DNA from: Bacteroidales bacterium
Lineage (GTDB): Bacteria > Bacteroidota > Bacteroidia > Bacteroidales > UBA10428
NCBI GenBank assembly: GCA_016926235.1
Contig: JAFGOZ010000220.1
Span: forward strand, 186,001 to 250,000
Reading direction: 5' to 3'
Length of the DNA stretch: 64,000 nucleotides
The notes under the pieces were generated by a model. The model did no database searches. It had not been told where the DNA came from and saw nothing but the letters and a program-made list of their open reading frames with translations. Below are positions 19,294 through 28,137 of this stretch, in pieces (within the stretch, counting starts at the first letter, position 1; the number at the start of each line of letters is the position of its first letter). Position numbers and translations under genes: made by a program.

Positions 19294-20100
19294 ATGAAAG
19301 CCTCAAAAAAAGTGTGGAGACATATCCGGCATCCATGGTTTCCAAAAACTCTTAAGTTTCCAAATAAATCCGTTGAGAATTATATTCATCCTGATACTCA
19401 ATTAAATAGTATAAGCATAGTTACAGGAACTCTAAACAGGTTGCAATATTTGCCTATGTTAGTGGCCAATACTGTGGATAGCGACTCACGACTAGAGCTT
19501 GTGCTTGTAGATGGGGGTTCTACAGATGGCAGCATCGAGTACATAAAAAGCCTAAATCATCCTCGTATTAAACTAATAGAAGTAGGAGGCAAAAGTTCTT
19601 ATTCTCATTTTATGAACCTTGGTATACGAAATGCATCCCATGAGCTTGTTTGTCAATGGAATGATGACGTATTCCTGGTAAACAAATGGGATGATGTTTT
19701 CAGAATAATTGAAGAAAATGACCTCATCATCTTTAGTTGGAAAAAGGCTTATGTTCCAAAATATTATGATAAAAACTGGATATTGGTAAATTCAAAAATG
19801 AAAGATGAATCGGGAGAAATTGTGATGAATTTTGGAGTATACCATAAAAAAGTATTTAGAAAAATAGGAATGTACAGCCCTGATTTTCATTTCTATTGCG
19901 CAGATGGTGACATGTCTCAGAGAGCTTGGTATAAAGGGTATAAGATTAAAAGTGCTCATGAAATAAAGGTAATTTCAGTAAAAGAAGTTGCAAAAACACA
20001 AAGTCAGAGTAGTAAGATTAAGGAAGATTTTAATCAATATCTCAAGAATATTGAACTTTACAAGTCGGGTGAGTTTCCGGGAAATGTAGAATACCTGTAA
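19294..20100 (+). CDS. Glycosyltransferase family 2
   Basis: A 268-residue protein with a GT-A fold. The nucleotide-sugar binding strand is SIVTGTLNRLQYLPMLV, the first acidic motif is LVDGGSTDGS, and the metal-binding acid pair is CQWNDDVFLV (~residue 130). DGDMSQRAWYKGYKI provides the usual later Asp region. No membrane helix is visible, so it is probably cytosolic or peripherally bound. Donor and acceptor sugar cannot be read. It follows the DUF268 gene by 12 bases, likely in one transcript, and converges on the fucosyltransferase gene with only 5 bases between stops. Confidence 0.85.
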   Translation: MKASKKVWRHIRHPWFPKTLKFPNKSVENYIHPDTQLNSISIVTGTLNRLQYLPMLVANTVDSDSRLELVLVDGGSTDGSIEYIKSLNHPRIKLIEVGGKSSYSHFMNLGIRNASHELVCQWNDDVFLVNKWDDVFRIIEENDLIIFSWKKAYVPKYYDKNWILVNSKMKDESGEIVMNFGVYHKKVFRKIGMYSPDFHFYCADGDMSQRAWYKGYKIKSAHEIKVISVKEVAKTQSQSSKIKEDFNQYLKNIELYKSGEFPGNVEYL

Positions 20101-20105
20101 CTTCT

Positions 20106-20969
20106 TTATGTAATAATTTGCCAGCAGGAAGGAATGATGCTGTGAATATTCTTTTTATAATTCCATTCGTTAGGTGTCACAACTATTTTATCAGGATTTG
20201 CATTCAACCATGCGGCCCACCAGCTAAATGAGCTGTTTGCAATTATATTATGCTTGCACCTGCTCATCAAATATAAATCTATCCATCCTACATTACCGGT
20301 ATATTTTTTATCAATATATGTTGTCGGGAAATCAAACAACATATTTTCCTTAGTCCATTCAATATCATCTGAAAAAACGAAGAGAAATATTTCTCCGGTT
20401 TTTTGTACGATATATCTAATAGCTTTTTTATAGTATTCAGGGGTACACACTTTGCCAACGGTTTTATTCAGATAATCAGTACGCCTTATATGAATAGATA
20501 CGGAGGTATTCGAATCAATGATTTTTGCAAGGGACAAGGCTTCTTCTGGCAAAGGATTTTTGAAAGTAAAATCTTCTCTTATCAAACTTTCGATATTCTT
20601 GAAGTATTTTTCATTTTGCCAGTACCCTTTGAAATACACATTATTAAGTGTAAAAAATACACTTTTAGTATAATTATCGTTTTTTTCTTTAAATATAGCA
20701 CGAAACCGGGGTAGTAGTTTTCCAATTGATTTTTGCAGCCAAAGAGGATACTTTTTTTGTATAGTTGCGATTTCTTCTTTTGATGCAAAAGACTGATCCA
20801 GGTTGAATACACCAAGTTCATATGCGCGGGGTGTTACATGAGGGCCCTGGTTTGCAAAATAATTCACATCCATTTTTAGTGATGTATTGTGAAAATGAGC
20901 CATACCACGTCCAAACGCGTATTGAAACATTTGATTTCCTAATCCCCCTGTAAGTTGAACAATGATCAC
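20106..20969 (-). CDS. Alpha-1,2-fucosyltransferase (GT11)
   Basis: A 287-residue protein. The N terminus has the family's IVQLTGGLGNQMFQYAFG, the GDP-fucose motif is VSIHIRRTDYL (~residues 155-165), and NSSFSWWAAWL (~245-255) completes the GT11 set. It should transfer fucose from GDP-fucose onto galactose at the 2-position, producing a fucosylated surface glycan. The only plausible start is a GTG at 20969, since no ATG occurs before the conserved N-terminal motif. The next gene upstream ends 6 bases away, so it is co-transcribed with the GT-D gene. Confidence 0.92.
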   Translation of the reverse strand: MIIVQLTGGLGNQMFQYAFGRGMAHFHNTSLKMDVNYFANQGPHVTPRAYELGVFNLDQSFASKEEIATIQKKYPLWLQKSIGKLLPRFRAIFKEKNDNYTKSVFFTLNNVYFKGYWQNEKYFKNIESLIREDFTFKNPLPEEALSLAKIIDSNTSVSIHIRRTDYLNKTVGKVCTPEYYKKAIRYIVQKTGEIFLFVFSDDIEWTKENMLFDFPTTYIDKKYTGNVGWIDLYLMSRCKHNIIANSSFSWWAAWLNANPDKIVVTPNEWNYKKNIHSIIPSCWQIIT

Positions 20970-20975
20970 AGTTAT

Positions 20976-21803
20976 CTATTTACGGTTAATAAATTTACGA
21001 AAGAAGTATTTGATATCTTTTAGCACAAATTGAATTCTTTTTGATAGCCTTTTTTCCCTCTGGTCTGGTGGTAATAACTTTTGAATCTTATGCCCCTTAA
21101 GCCTTATCCATGTTCTGCTTATGGTATAGTCCACGGCATCAATTATCGATCCAATATCTATTGAATGGATCTCTTTATTCATAAACCATAAACGTTTGTT
21201 TATAACATTGGTAGCAGCTCCTGCTGACGGTATCAGGAGTTCAATATTATCAATGTTTTTCAAAATTTCAGGCCACCATTCATTTATAGAATCATAGGCA
21301 TGTCTGGAAGGAACGTTCACGTAATAATCCGTTTTACCGTACAATTTCTCGACAATTTCGAGAGGAGTGCAGCCAACAAACATTTTTTTCTTCGGACGTA
21401 TAAATTCCTCAAAAAATTCATACATCCAACGAGGTTTAAATACAGACAGATAATGAAACATGATCTGGCTCTCGTATGCTTCCTTTTTTGTTTTAAGCTG
21501 GTTTATAATAAAATCTTCAAATTCGTCATTTTTTCTATACGGAGCAAATAAACCTCTCGACATACCCTTCTCAAAGGGCATATTTACCGACAGGGCTATA
21601 AGGTACTGCGGATTGTCAATAAGGAATGATTCCTGCAATTCAGAAGTTAGTTCGGGGCTTGATTTATAGTTACGGTGATCACGACCCATTATGCTTATTA
21701 CTTCTCCATCACCAAAGCGGGTGAAAAATAACTTTTTGTACTTCAGAAGATGGTCTTTCAGAAAGTCAAAGGATTCAAAGCTGGATTTGGCATAAAAACT
21801 CAT
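20976..21803 (-). CDS. GT-D fold glycosyltransferase
   Basis: A 275-residue protein. The opening FTRFGDGEVISIMG matches the acidic signature of GT-D fold enzymes, and the late SIDIGSIIDAV matches their closing motif. GT-D enzymes transfer sugars onto glycans already attached to serine-rich surface proteins or similar acceptors; here the acceptor is unknown. The last ~35 residues are strongly basic (KRLSKRIQFVLKDIKYFFRKFINRK in part) and could bind the inner face of the membrane. It is tightly packed between the fucosyltransferase (6 bases) and a GT2 gene (8 bases). Confidence 0.8.
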   Translation of the reverse strand: MSFYAKSSFESFDFLKDHLLKYKKLFFTRFGDGEVISIMGRDHRNYKSSPELTSELQESFLIDNPQYLIALSVNMPFEKGMSRGLFAPYRKNDEFEDFIINQLKTKKEAYESQIMFHYLSVFKPRWMYEFFEEFIRPKKKMFVGCTPLEIVEKLYGKTDYYVNVPSRHAYDSINEWWPEILKNIDNIELLIPSAGAATNVINKRLWFMNKEIHSIDIGSIIDAVDYTISRTWIRLKGHKIQKLLPPDQREKRLSKRIQFVLKDIKYFFRKFINRK

Positions 21804-21811
21804 TGGATGTT

Positions 21812-22636
21812 TTATTCTTTGTTAATACCATAGGGGGTATAAGTGATTTTATTTTTTTGTGTTTCTTCAAAAATGATCAGGTTTTCTTTTCCTCTCTTAA
21901 GCTGTGGATGAAAAAGATGGTACTGGATAGCCAAATGCTTCACAGGAATAATCTGGGTTCCGTTGAGTTCAAGACGGAACCGTAAATCAGAATCTTCACC
22001 TACTGCCGGTGCTTTATAGCGTTCATCAAAACCATTCACTGCAAGCAAATCTTTTTTGTAAAGAGAAAAATTGCATCCCAAAATCCCTTTGCGTTTATTG
22101 TTTATTTTTTTTCGGATTTGCCGGTTTTTAATGTAAAAAGCATTTTCAACATGACTTCCTTTCTTTCGGAATAACCTGTGAAAAACCATTTTCCATTTCA
22201 GGGATTTCTCCAGCTTACGCTTAATAATTATTTCGGGAGTAAGATTCCGGGTGATTTCTTCTGAAAGATTTACCCTTCTTCCTGCAAGAGCACAGTTTGT
22301 CTTACGGTTTTTTATATGTTCTTCCACGAAATGAGAATGGGGGATGCAATCTCCATCAATAAAAATTATGTAGTCAGACTGGCTGGCAACAACGGATTTG
22401 TTAAGAATTTCTGTTTTTCTCCATCCCTGGTCTTCATGCCAAATGTGTTTTATCCGGAGTGAACTATTCTTAATATATTCCTTTAGTTGGTCCGTTGTTT
22501 CTTTGTTTGATCCGTCATCGGCAATAAGTATCTCAAAGTTTTTATATGTTTGAATTTCAAAACCGGAAAGCACTAGCCTGAGCCATTCAATTTTATTGTA
22601 AAAGGATATAATTACAGACGCCTGGATTGTATTCAT
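21812..22636 (-). CDS. Glycosyltransferase family 2, galactosyltransferase-like C-terminal part
   Basis: A 274-residue GT-A enzyme. VIISFYNKIEWLRLVLSG opens the Rossmann-like half, LIADDGSNKET is the first acidic motif, and FIDGDCIPH is the metal-binding DGD. The later GILGCNFSLYKKDLLAVNGF and GEDSDLRFRLELNG match the segment shared with galactosyltransferases that build repeating polymers. It acts on nucleotide sugars in the cytoplasm. Twelve bases separate it from the acyltransferase gene upstream, suggesting one operon for lipid-linked or lipid A-linked glycan assembly. Confidence 0.88.
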   Translation of the reverse strand: MNTIQASVIISFYNKIEWLRLVLSGFEIQTYKNFEILIADDGSNKETTDQLKEYIKNSSLRIKHIWHEDQGWRKTEILNKSVVASQSDYIIFIDGDCIPHSHFVEEHIKNRKTNCALAGRRVNLSEEITRNLTPEIIIKRKLEKSLKWKMVFHRLFRKKGSHVENAFYIKNRQIRKKINNKRKGILGCNFSLYKKDLLAVNGFDERYKAPAVGEDSDLRFRLELNGTQIIPVKHLAIQYHLFHPQLKRGKENLIIFEETQKNKITYTPYGINKE

Positions 22637-22648
22637 TTTACTTAACAG

Positions 22649-23518
22649 TTAATCAAATTTTTTATGTTTCCAACGGTTATGTGACCATAGGTAACATTCA
22701 GGTTGTTCCTTAATGTTATCTTCCAGTATCTTTACATGCATTTCCGTTATTTCATTTTCTTTTGTGCTTTTAGGATTATCGCAAAGTATTTTAATTTCTG
22801 CGGAATAGTGACCTCGCTTGATTTTTCTCATATGAAAATAAATTACCGGGAAATTTGTTTTTACCGCAATTTTTTCAACTCCCATAAAAACAGGGGCATC
22901 CTGGTTCATGAACTTTGTCCAGTATTTAATATCCTTGCGTAGTGGGCGCTGGTCGGCAATAAACCAGAAAACAGTGGGTGGGCCGTCATATGCAAGCATA
23001 GTTTTTACGGCATGTGTATTGGCAATGGTATGTGAACCGAATTTTCCCCGCAATTTTTTAAAAAGCGCATCATAATATTTGTTGTGCAAAGGTTTGTAAA
23101 GAGCCATCAATCGGTATTGTGAATAGAAAGGGAATCCGGCAAACCAGTCCCATGTGCAGTGATGCCCGCTTACGGCGATAAGGTGCTTATTTTTTTTATG
23201 ATAATCTCCCAGGACTTCGGGATTGAGAATAGTAAAACGTCTTTGTATCTCGTGTTTTGACATATGTATAAGTGCGAAAGACTCCAGGAAGTTGTCACAA
23301 AAATGGCGAAAAAATTTCCGGGCTATCCATCGTATTTCTTTTTTACTTTTTTCAGGGAAGGAGTTGCAGATGTTTTTAATTGCAAGTTTTTTCCTGTATG
23401 GTATGACATAATACAGTATAACAAATACTAAGTCAGACAGACTATAAAGAATCCTGAGCGGGATGAGGGTAATTAACCATAAGAATGCAAATGTAAAATA
23501 AAAACCTGCTGCCTGCAT
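22649..23518 (-). CDS. Lysophospholipid / lipid A acyltransferase (LpxL/HtrB family)
   Basis: A 289-residue protein with an N-terminal membrane helix (FTFAFLWLITLIPLRILYSL). The acyltransferase motif HHCTWDWF (His-x4-Asp with Trp) is at about residue 130, followed by MALYKPLHNKYYDALF and the FIADQRP motif. This family adds secondary acyl chains to lipid A precursors at the inner membrane. It is the first gene of the minus-strand run LpxL-GT2-GT-D-GT11, which points to lipooligosaccharide or glycolipid synthesis, although late acyltransferases may also act on other lipids. Confidence 0.88.
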   Translation of the reverse strand: MQAAGFYFTFAFLWLITLIPLRILYSLSDLVFVILYYVIPYRKKLAIKNICNSFPEKSKKEIRWIARKFFRHFCDNFLESFALIHMSKHEIQRRFTILNPEVLGDYHKKNKHLIAVSGHHCTWDWFAGFPFYSQYRLMALYKPLHNKYYDALFKKLRGKFGSHTIANTHAVKTMLAYDGPPTVFWFIADQRPLRKDIKYWTKFMNQDAPVFMGVEKIAVKTNFPVIYFHMRKIKRGHYSAEIKILCDNPKSTKENEITEMHVKILEDNIKEQPECYLWSHNRWKHKKFD

Positions 23519-23684
23519 AAAATATAAAAATATTGCCCAAAAATAGAAAAAACTATTGAGTTAAAACGAACAACATTTCACTCATGGTGTTTAACTCAAA
23601 AAAAATTTCATTTTTAGCATTTATTGTAAGGTTATCTTTTGCTAAATATGTAGATTTTGACCACTTTTGTGGACATTTTAAGGC

Positions 23685-25034
23685 ATGAAGGATTTAACGG
23701 TTGGTAAAGAAGGAAGGTTGATATTGCATTTTGCACTTCCCATGTTGGCGGGCAATTTATTCCAGCAATTATATAATTTCGTTGATAGCATTATTGTCGG
23801 TAAGTTTCTGGGTAAGGAGGCACTTGCCGCGGTAGGCGCATCTTTCCCAATCATTTTTACATTAATTGCTCTTATAATTGGTATTGCAACAGGTGGCACT
23901 ATAGTTATTGCGCAATTTTTTGGAGCAAAAGATATTGAAAAAGTACGGCGAGCGATTGATACGTTGTTTATATTTTTCTTTTTTGCCTCAATACTTTTTA
24001 CTGCTATTGGAATTGTATCAAGTGAAAGTATTTTCAGGCTAATCAAATTACCAGAAGATATCATGCCTTATGCATTGGAGTACCTTAATATTTATTTGAT
24101 GGGATTAGTTGTGTTCTTTGGCTTTAATGCCACAAGTGCGGTACTTCGGGGCTTAGGGGATTCGCTAACCCCACTTTATTTTTTAATTGTTTCTACTATC
24201 CTGAATATTGGCTTTGACCTGTTGTTTGTAGTTGTTTTTAAATGGGGCATCGGGGGTGCTGCATATGCTACTATATTATCACAGGCATTGGCTTTTATAG
24301 GGGGTATAATATATTTAAACAAAACGCATAAAATCATTCGGTTTTCATTACGGGGACTCGTGTTTGATGGTAAGATTTTTTTAACAAGTTTACGAATTGG
24401 CGTTCCTACGGGCTTACAGCATGTATTTGTGTCAGTGGGTATGATTTTAATTATGAGTATCGTAAATACATTTGGAACGGATGTAGTGGCAGGTTATTCA
24501 GCAGCGATGAGGATTGATTCACTTGCAATGTTGCCTGCAATGAATTTTGGACAGGCGCTGGCTACTTTTGTAGGACAAAATATTGGTGCTAATAAACGAG
24601 AACGTGTGAAAAGCGGCTTAACTTCAACTTTACTCATGTCATCAGTTGTGTCTTTAGTAGTGACTTGTGTAGTAATACTTTTTGGATCAAATCTAATGAG
24701 CTGGTTTACAAATGATGCAGCAGTGATTAGTGTTGGAGTAAAATATTTGGTAGTTATAGGTTCATTTTATCTTCTTTTTAGTATCATGTTTTCTATTAAC
24801 GGGGTTTTAAGAGGAGCGGGAGATACTGTAATACCTATGCTTATAACATTAGTCACACTTTGGGCTGTGCGAATTCCTTTGGCCTGGGTCCTATCCAAAA
24901 AGCTGGGATTCGGAGAAACCGGGATATGGTGGGCAACACCCATTGCATGGGCAGTAGGTGTATTTTTATCATATCTGTATTATCTTTCCGGTAACTGGAA
25001 AAAGTTTTCGGTAGTGAAACATGCAAGAGTATAA
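23685..25034 (+). CDS. MATE-family efflux transporter
   Basis: A 449-residue integral membrane protein with twelve predicted helices in two similar halves. The typical opening GRLILHFALPMLAGNLFQQL and the repeat motif LRGLGDSLTPLYF / LRGAGDTVIPMLI in the two halves identify the MATE fold. It would export cationic compounds or drugs using a Na+ or H+ gradient. The substrate is not predictable. It stands apart from the glycan genes, which are divergent from it, with 166 bases between. Confidence 0.92.
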   Translation: MKDLTVGKEGRLILHFALPMLAGNLFQQLYNFVDSIIVGKFLGKEALAAVGASFPIIFTLIALIIGIATGGTIVIAQFFGAKDIEKVRRAIDTLFIFFFFASILFTAIGIVSSESIFRLIKLPEDIMPYALEYLNIYLMGLVVFFGFNATSAVLRGLGDSLTPLYFLIVSTILNIGFDLLFVVVFKWGIGGAAYATILSQALAFIGGIIYLNKTHKIIRFSLRGLVFDGKIFLTSLRIGVPTGLQHVFVSVGMILIMSIVNTFGTDVVAGYSAAMRIDSLAMLPAMNFGQALATFVGQNIGANKRERVKSGLTSTLLMSSVVSLVVTCVVILFGSNLMSWFTNDAAVISVGVKYLVVIGSFYLLFSIMFSINGVLRGAGDTVIPMLITLVTLWAVRIPLAWVLSKKLGFGETGIWWATPIAWAVGVFLSYLYYLSGNWKKFSVVKHARV

Positions 25035-25151
25035 CACCCATTTTTATCTCTGATTTTCATGTAACCAATTATAAATCTCTTCCAAATTTACATTCTTGTT
25101 TATTTTCCAAGTAATCTTATTATTTTTGCCCCATACATTAAATTTAACATT

Positions 25152-26027
25152 ATGTTATTATCAATGACCGGTTATGGGAAAGCGGTTTGTGATATGGGCT
25201 CCAAGAGTATCACGATAGAAATCAAATCGCTTAACAGTAAGCAATTTGAAGTAAATACACGTATACCGCCTCTTTATAAAGAGAAGGATATTGAAATAAG
25301 AAATACTCTAAATGAAAAATTAGTGAGGGGGAAGGTTGATTTTTACCTTACTATTGATATTTTGGAAGCGAAGGAAACACCGCAATTGAACCTTCCTGTA
25401 ATTAAAAATTATTACGAACAGATAGTAAAGGCTTCAAACGAATTAAAAATTGACCTGCCCATAAGTTTGATGGATTCTATCATGAGATTGCCTGATACAC
25501 TCACCATTGCAAAACAGGAGCTTGAGGAGGAGGAATGGAAACAAATAACAAAATCAATTCATGTGGCTTTGGGTGAGTTGACTTCTTTCAGGCAACAGGA
25601 AGGAAATGCGCTTGAGAAGGATATAAAAGAAAGGATTGAAAAGATAATTAAAAATTTGGAGTCCATTACCCCATTTGAAGATAAGAGGATTGATGCTATA
25701 AAGAACAGGATAGCAAGCAATTTAAATGACATAGTGGGTGCTGATAAAATAAATGGGGACAGGTTTGAGCAGGAGATGATATATTATATTGAAAAGATGG
25801 ATATTACTGAGGAAAAAGTGCGATTGAAGAATCACTGTGATTTTTTTCTTGAAACCATGACGGAGAATGCAACAAACGGGAAAAAACTTGGTTTTATAAG
25901 CCAGGAGATTGGCAGGGAGATTAATACTATCGGATCAAAGGCGGGTGACAGCGACATTCAGCGAATTGTTGTTGAAATGAAGGATGAGCTCGAGAAAATT
26001 AAGGAACAACTGATGAATGTATTGTAA
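25152..26027 (+). CDS. yicC: YicC/YloC-family endoribonuclease
   Basis: A 291-residue protein. The N terminus SMTGYGKAV and the C terminus FISQEIGREINTIGSKAGD (followed by DIQRIVVEMKDELEKIKEQL) are the two diagnostic ends of the YicC family, which has been shown to cleave RNA. Its partner role with gmk is seen in many bacteria: here gmk starts one base after the yicC stop. The catalytic acidic residues at the C terminus (EMKDELEK) are retained. Length is normal. Confidence 0.95.
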   Translation: MLLSMTGYGKAVCDMGSKSITIEIKSLNSKQFEVNTRIPPLYKEKDIEIRNTLNEKLVRGKVDFYLTIDILEAKETPQLNLPVIKNYYEQIVKASNELKIDLPISLMDSIMRLPDTLTIAKQELEEEEWKQITKSIHVALGELTSFRQQEGNALEKDIKERIEKIIKNLESITPFEDKRIDAIKNRIASNLNDIVGADKINGDRFEQEMIYYIEKMDITEEKVRLKNHCDFFLETMTENATNGKKLGFISQEIGREINTIGSKAGDSDIQRIVVEMKDELEKIKEQLMNVL

Positions 26028-26028
26028 T

Positions 26029-26595
26029 ATGGCGGGGAAACTTATAATATTTTCAGCACCTTCAGGAGCAGGAAAAACAACAATAGTAAAGCGGATTGTT
26101 GAAACAGATTTAAACCTGGAGTTTTCTATTTCTGCCACAAGCCGAAAGATAAGAAACGGTGAAGTTGCAGGTAAAGATTATTATTTTCTGACCCCGGAAG
26201 AATTTAAGAGGAAAATTGATGAAAATGCTTTCATTGAATGGGAAGAGGTATATACCAACACTATGTACGGTACTTTAAAAAGTGAGATAAAACGTATTGA
26301 AGATGATGGCAACAATATTTTATTTGAAGTAGATGTTGAAGGAGGGTTGAGTCTTAAGAAAATTTTTGGAGATAAAGCTCTGTCCATTTTTATTTTGCCC
26401 CCGTCTATTGAAGAATTGGAAAACAGATTAAGGAAAAGAGCTACTGATAAAGAAGAGGTAATAATAGAGAGGGTAGCAAAAGCAAAAAAAGAGATTAGCT
26501 ATGCCGATAGATTTGATTTACAAATAGTGAATAACGATTTGGAAGTTGCAGTGAGTGAGATATATACGGCAATTAAGAATTTTATCATATTATAA
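26029..26595 (+). CDS. gmk: Guanylate kinase
   Basis: About 188 residues from the ATG at 26029; an in-frame ATG at 26017 overlaps the end of yicC and would add MYCN, which is unlikely. The P-loop APSGAGKTT is at residues 9-17. The GMP-binding ISATSRKIRNGEVAGKDYYF and YGTLKSEI motifs and the lid segment RLRKRATD are present. It phosphorylates GMP to GDP with ATP. It sits in a tight yicC-gmk-nadD run, with its stop directly abutting the nadD start. Confidence 0.96.
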   Translation: MAGKLIIFSAPSGAGKTTIVKRIVETDLNLEFSISATSRKIRNGEVAGKDYYFLTPEEFKRKIDENAFIEWEEVYTNTMYGTLKSEIKRIEDDGNNILFEVDVEGGLSLKKIFGDKALSIFILPPSIEELENRLRKRATDKEEVIIERVAKAKKEISYADRFDLQIVNNDLEVAVSEIYTAIKNFIIL

Positions 26596-27168
26596 ATGAA
26601 AGTTGGATTATTTTTCGGGTCATTCAATCCTATTCATATAGGCCATATGGCTATTGCCAATTATATGGTTGAATATTCGGATATTTCCCAGCTATGGTTT
26701 ATAGTAAGTCCTCATAATCCACTTAAAAGGAAAGCTACTCTTTTGGAAGACCATCACCGGCTTGAAATGGTGCGCATGGCAATAGGTGATGACATGAGGT
26801 TTCAGGTCAGTGATATTGAGTTTCGCATGCCTAAGCCTTCCTATACGATTGACACGCTAACTTATCTTAAAGCACAATTTCCCGGCTATGAGTTCGTTAT
26901 TATCATGGGTTCCGATGGGCTACCAACATTTAAAAAGTGGAAAAATTATGAGCAAATAATATCATTGCATAAGCGTTTAGTATATCCCCGTCCGGGAGAG
27001 AAAATTGACATGAAGGAACACCCTAATATTGAAATTATCAATGCACCTCAAATGGAAGTGTCCTCAAGTTTTATAAGACAAGCAATTATAGATCAGAAAG
27101 ATATTCGATATTTTTTGCCCAATGAAAAGATTTATCAATATATTTTAGACATGCATTTTTATGAATAA
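26596..27168 (+). CDS. nadD: Nicotinate-nucleotide adenylyltransferase
   Basis: A 190-residue protein. GLFFGSFNPIHIGHMAIA holds the nucleotidyltransferase HxGH motif (HIGH at residues 16-19), WFIVSPHNPLKRK the adenylate binding segment, and SSSFIRQAI the closing ISSTxIR motif. It makes deamido-NAD from nicotinate mononucleotide and ATP. The start codon begins on the base after the gmk stop, so translation is coupled. The frame ends just before the barrel gene, whose upstream alternative start would overlap it by 8 bases. Confidence 0.96.
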   Translation: MKVGLFFGSFNPIHIGHMAIANYMVEYSDISQLWFIVSPHNPLKRKATLLEDHHRLEMVRMAIGDDMRFQVSDIEFRMPKPSYTIDTLTYLKAQFPGYEFVIIMGSDGLPTFKKWKNYEQIISLHKRLVYPRPGEKIDMKEHPNIEIINAPQMEVSSSFIRQAIIDQKDIRYFLPNEKIYQYILDMHFYE

Positions 27169-27184
27169 ATTAATTTTAACCCAT

Positions 27185-27796
27185 ATGAAGAAAATACATA
27201 TTCTTATTCAGATCGCAATTCTTCTCTTTATGACACAGCGCATGGTATCAGCCCAGTCTTTTGGAGTGAAAGCCGGATTAAACTTATCAAAAACAACAGA
27301 TTACACAGATGAATATGAAGAAATTGGTATGAGACCCGGGATAAATGCTGGGCCAATATTTGAATACAATGTTGCGGATAATTTTTATGTGCAATTTGGT
27401 CTTTTGTTCTCGCAAAAAGGGTTGAAGATCATGGATGATGAAGAAAAGATTAATATATACTATTTAGAGATACCAATAAATTTGTTAAATAAATTTGAGA
27501 TGGACCCGGTTACATTGGTGTATGGAGTTGGACCTTATTTTGCTTATGCAATAAAAAGTAAAAATAAATATGAAGGTGATGAACAAACCGTCATACGCAA
27601 TGTTGATTTAGGCTACAACCATGATAATGACAGATTTATTCCAGGCGATTTTGGGATTGGATTTAATGCGGGTGTGGAATACTCATCCATTCAAATTAAT
27701 ATGGAATTTGGTCTTGGACTTACAGATATTGCACATAGATATCCTTCCATGTTTAACCGAAGATTTGGGATTTCGGTTGGGTATTTGATAAACTAG
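27185..27796 (+). CDS. Small outer-membrane beta-barrel protein (PorT-like)
   Basis: About 203 residues from the ATG at 27185, which gives a good Sec signal peptide (MKKIHILIQIAILLF to residue ~24, VSAQ cleavage). An upstream ATG at 27161 would lengthen the N terminus in a non-signal way. The mature part alternates in beta strands typical of small eight-strand barrels: FGVKAGLNLSKTT, NFYVQFGLLFSQKGLK, and the closing FGIGFNAGVEYSSIQINMEFG and ISVGYLI. This resembles the PorT/outer-membrane barrel family common in Bacteroidota. Its cargo or partner is unknown. It lies 16 bases after nadD. Confidence 0.75.
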   Translation: MKKIHILIQIAILLFMTQRMVSAQSFGVKAGLNLSKTTDYTDEYEEIGMRPGINAGPIFEYNVADNFYVQFGLLFSQKGLKIMDDEEKINIYYLEIPINLLNKFEMDPVTLVYGVGPYFAYAIKSKNKYEGDEQTVIRNVDLGYNHDNDRFIPGDFGIGFNAGVEYSSIQINMEFGLGLTDIAHRYPSMFNRRFGISVGYLIN

Positions 27797-28137
27797 TCAC
27801 TTATCTTTATTTCTTTTATTACTTGTTCGATTTCAAAAGATTTACCTATACTGTGGTAACTGAAAATCTATTTTTCAAATTCAATAAACTAAGTTTTATA
27901 TTTCGATAGAATAAAAAAAACTCAATATAGATACACCTTTTCATCAATTTTAGTAGCTTGCATTCTAATTTATTAAAGAATATAGTTGGAAATTATTAGG
28001 GAATAGGAGAGAAACAATTAAGTAGTTGCATTTAGTCTCTATTTGCATTAAAAGGGGATGAGAGATATTGTTGCTATAAATTTTAAAGCTTTTGAACTTG
28101 GAATTAAAACGAGTTTGAACTAAAATACTTAACCCGT
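27797..28137. other. Intergenic region of 341 bases, nothing recognisable
   Basis: AT-rich spacer between the barrel gene and paaK. No TAnnTTTG box with correctly placed TTTG, no strong hairpin, no small ORF with support. An imperfect direct repeat (TTGCATTTAG / TTTGCATTAA) at about 28025-28057 is probably chance. The paaK promoter must lie here, but I cannot place it. Confidence 0.4.

Noticed and set aside
25103..25136. TTG ... TATTTTTG as promoter of yicC
   Set aside because: The spacing is about 22 bases, longer than the 18-20 expected.
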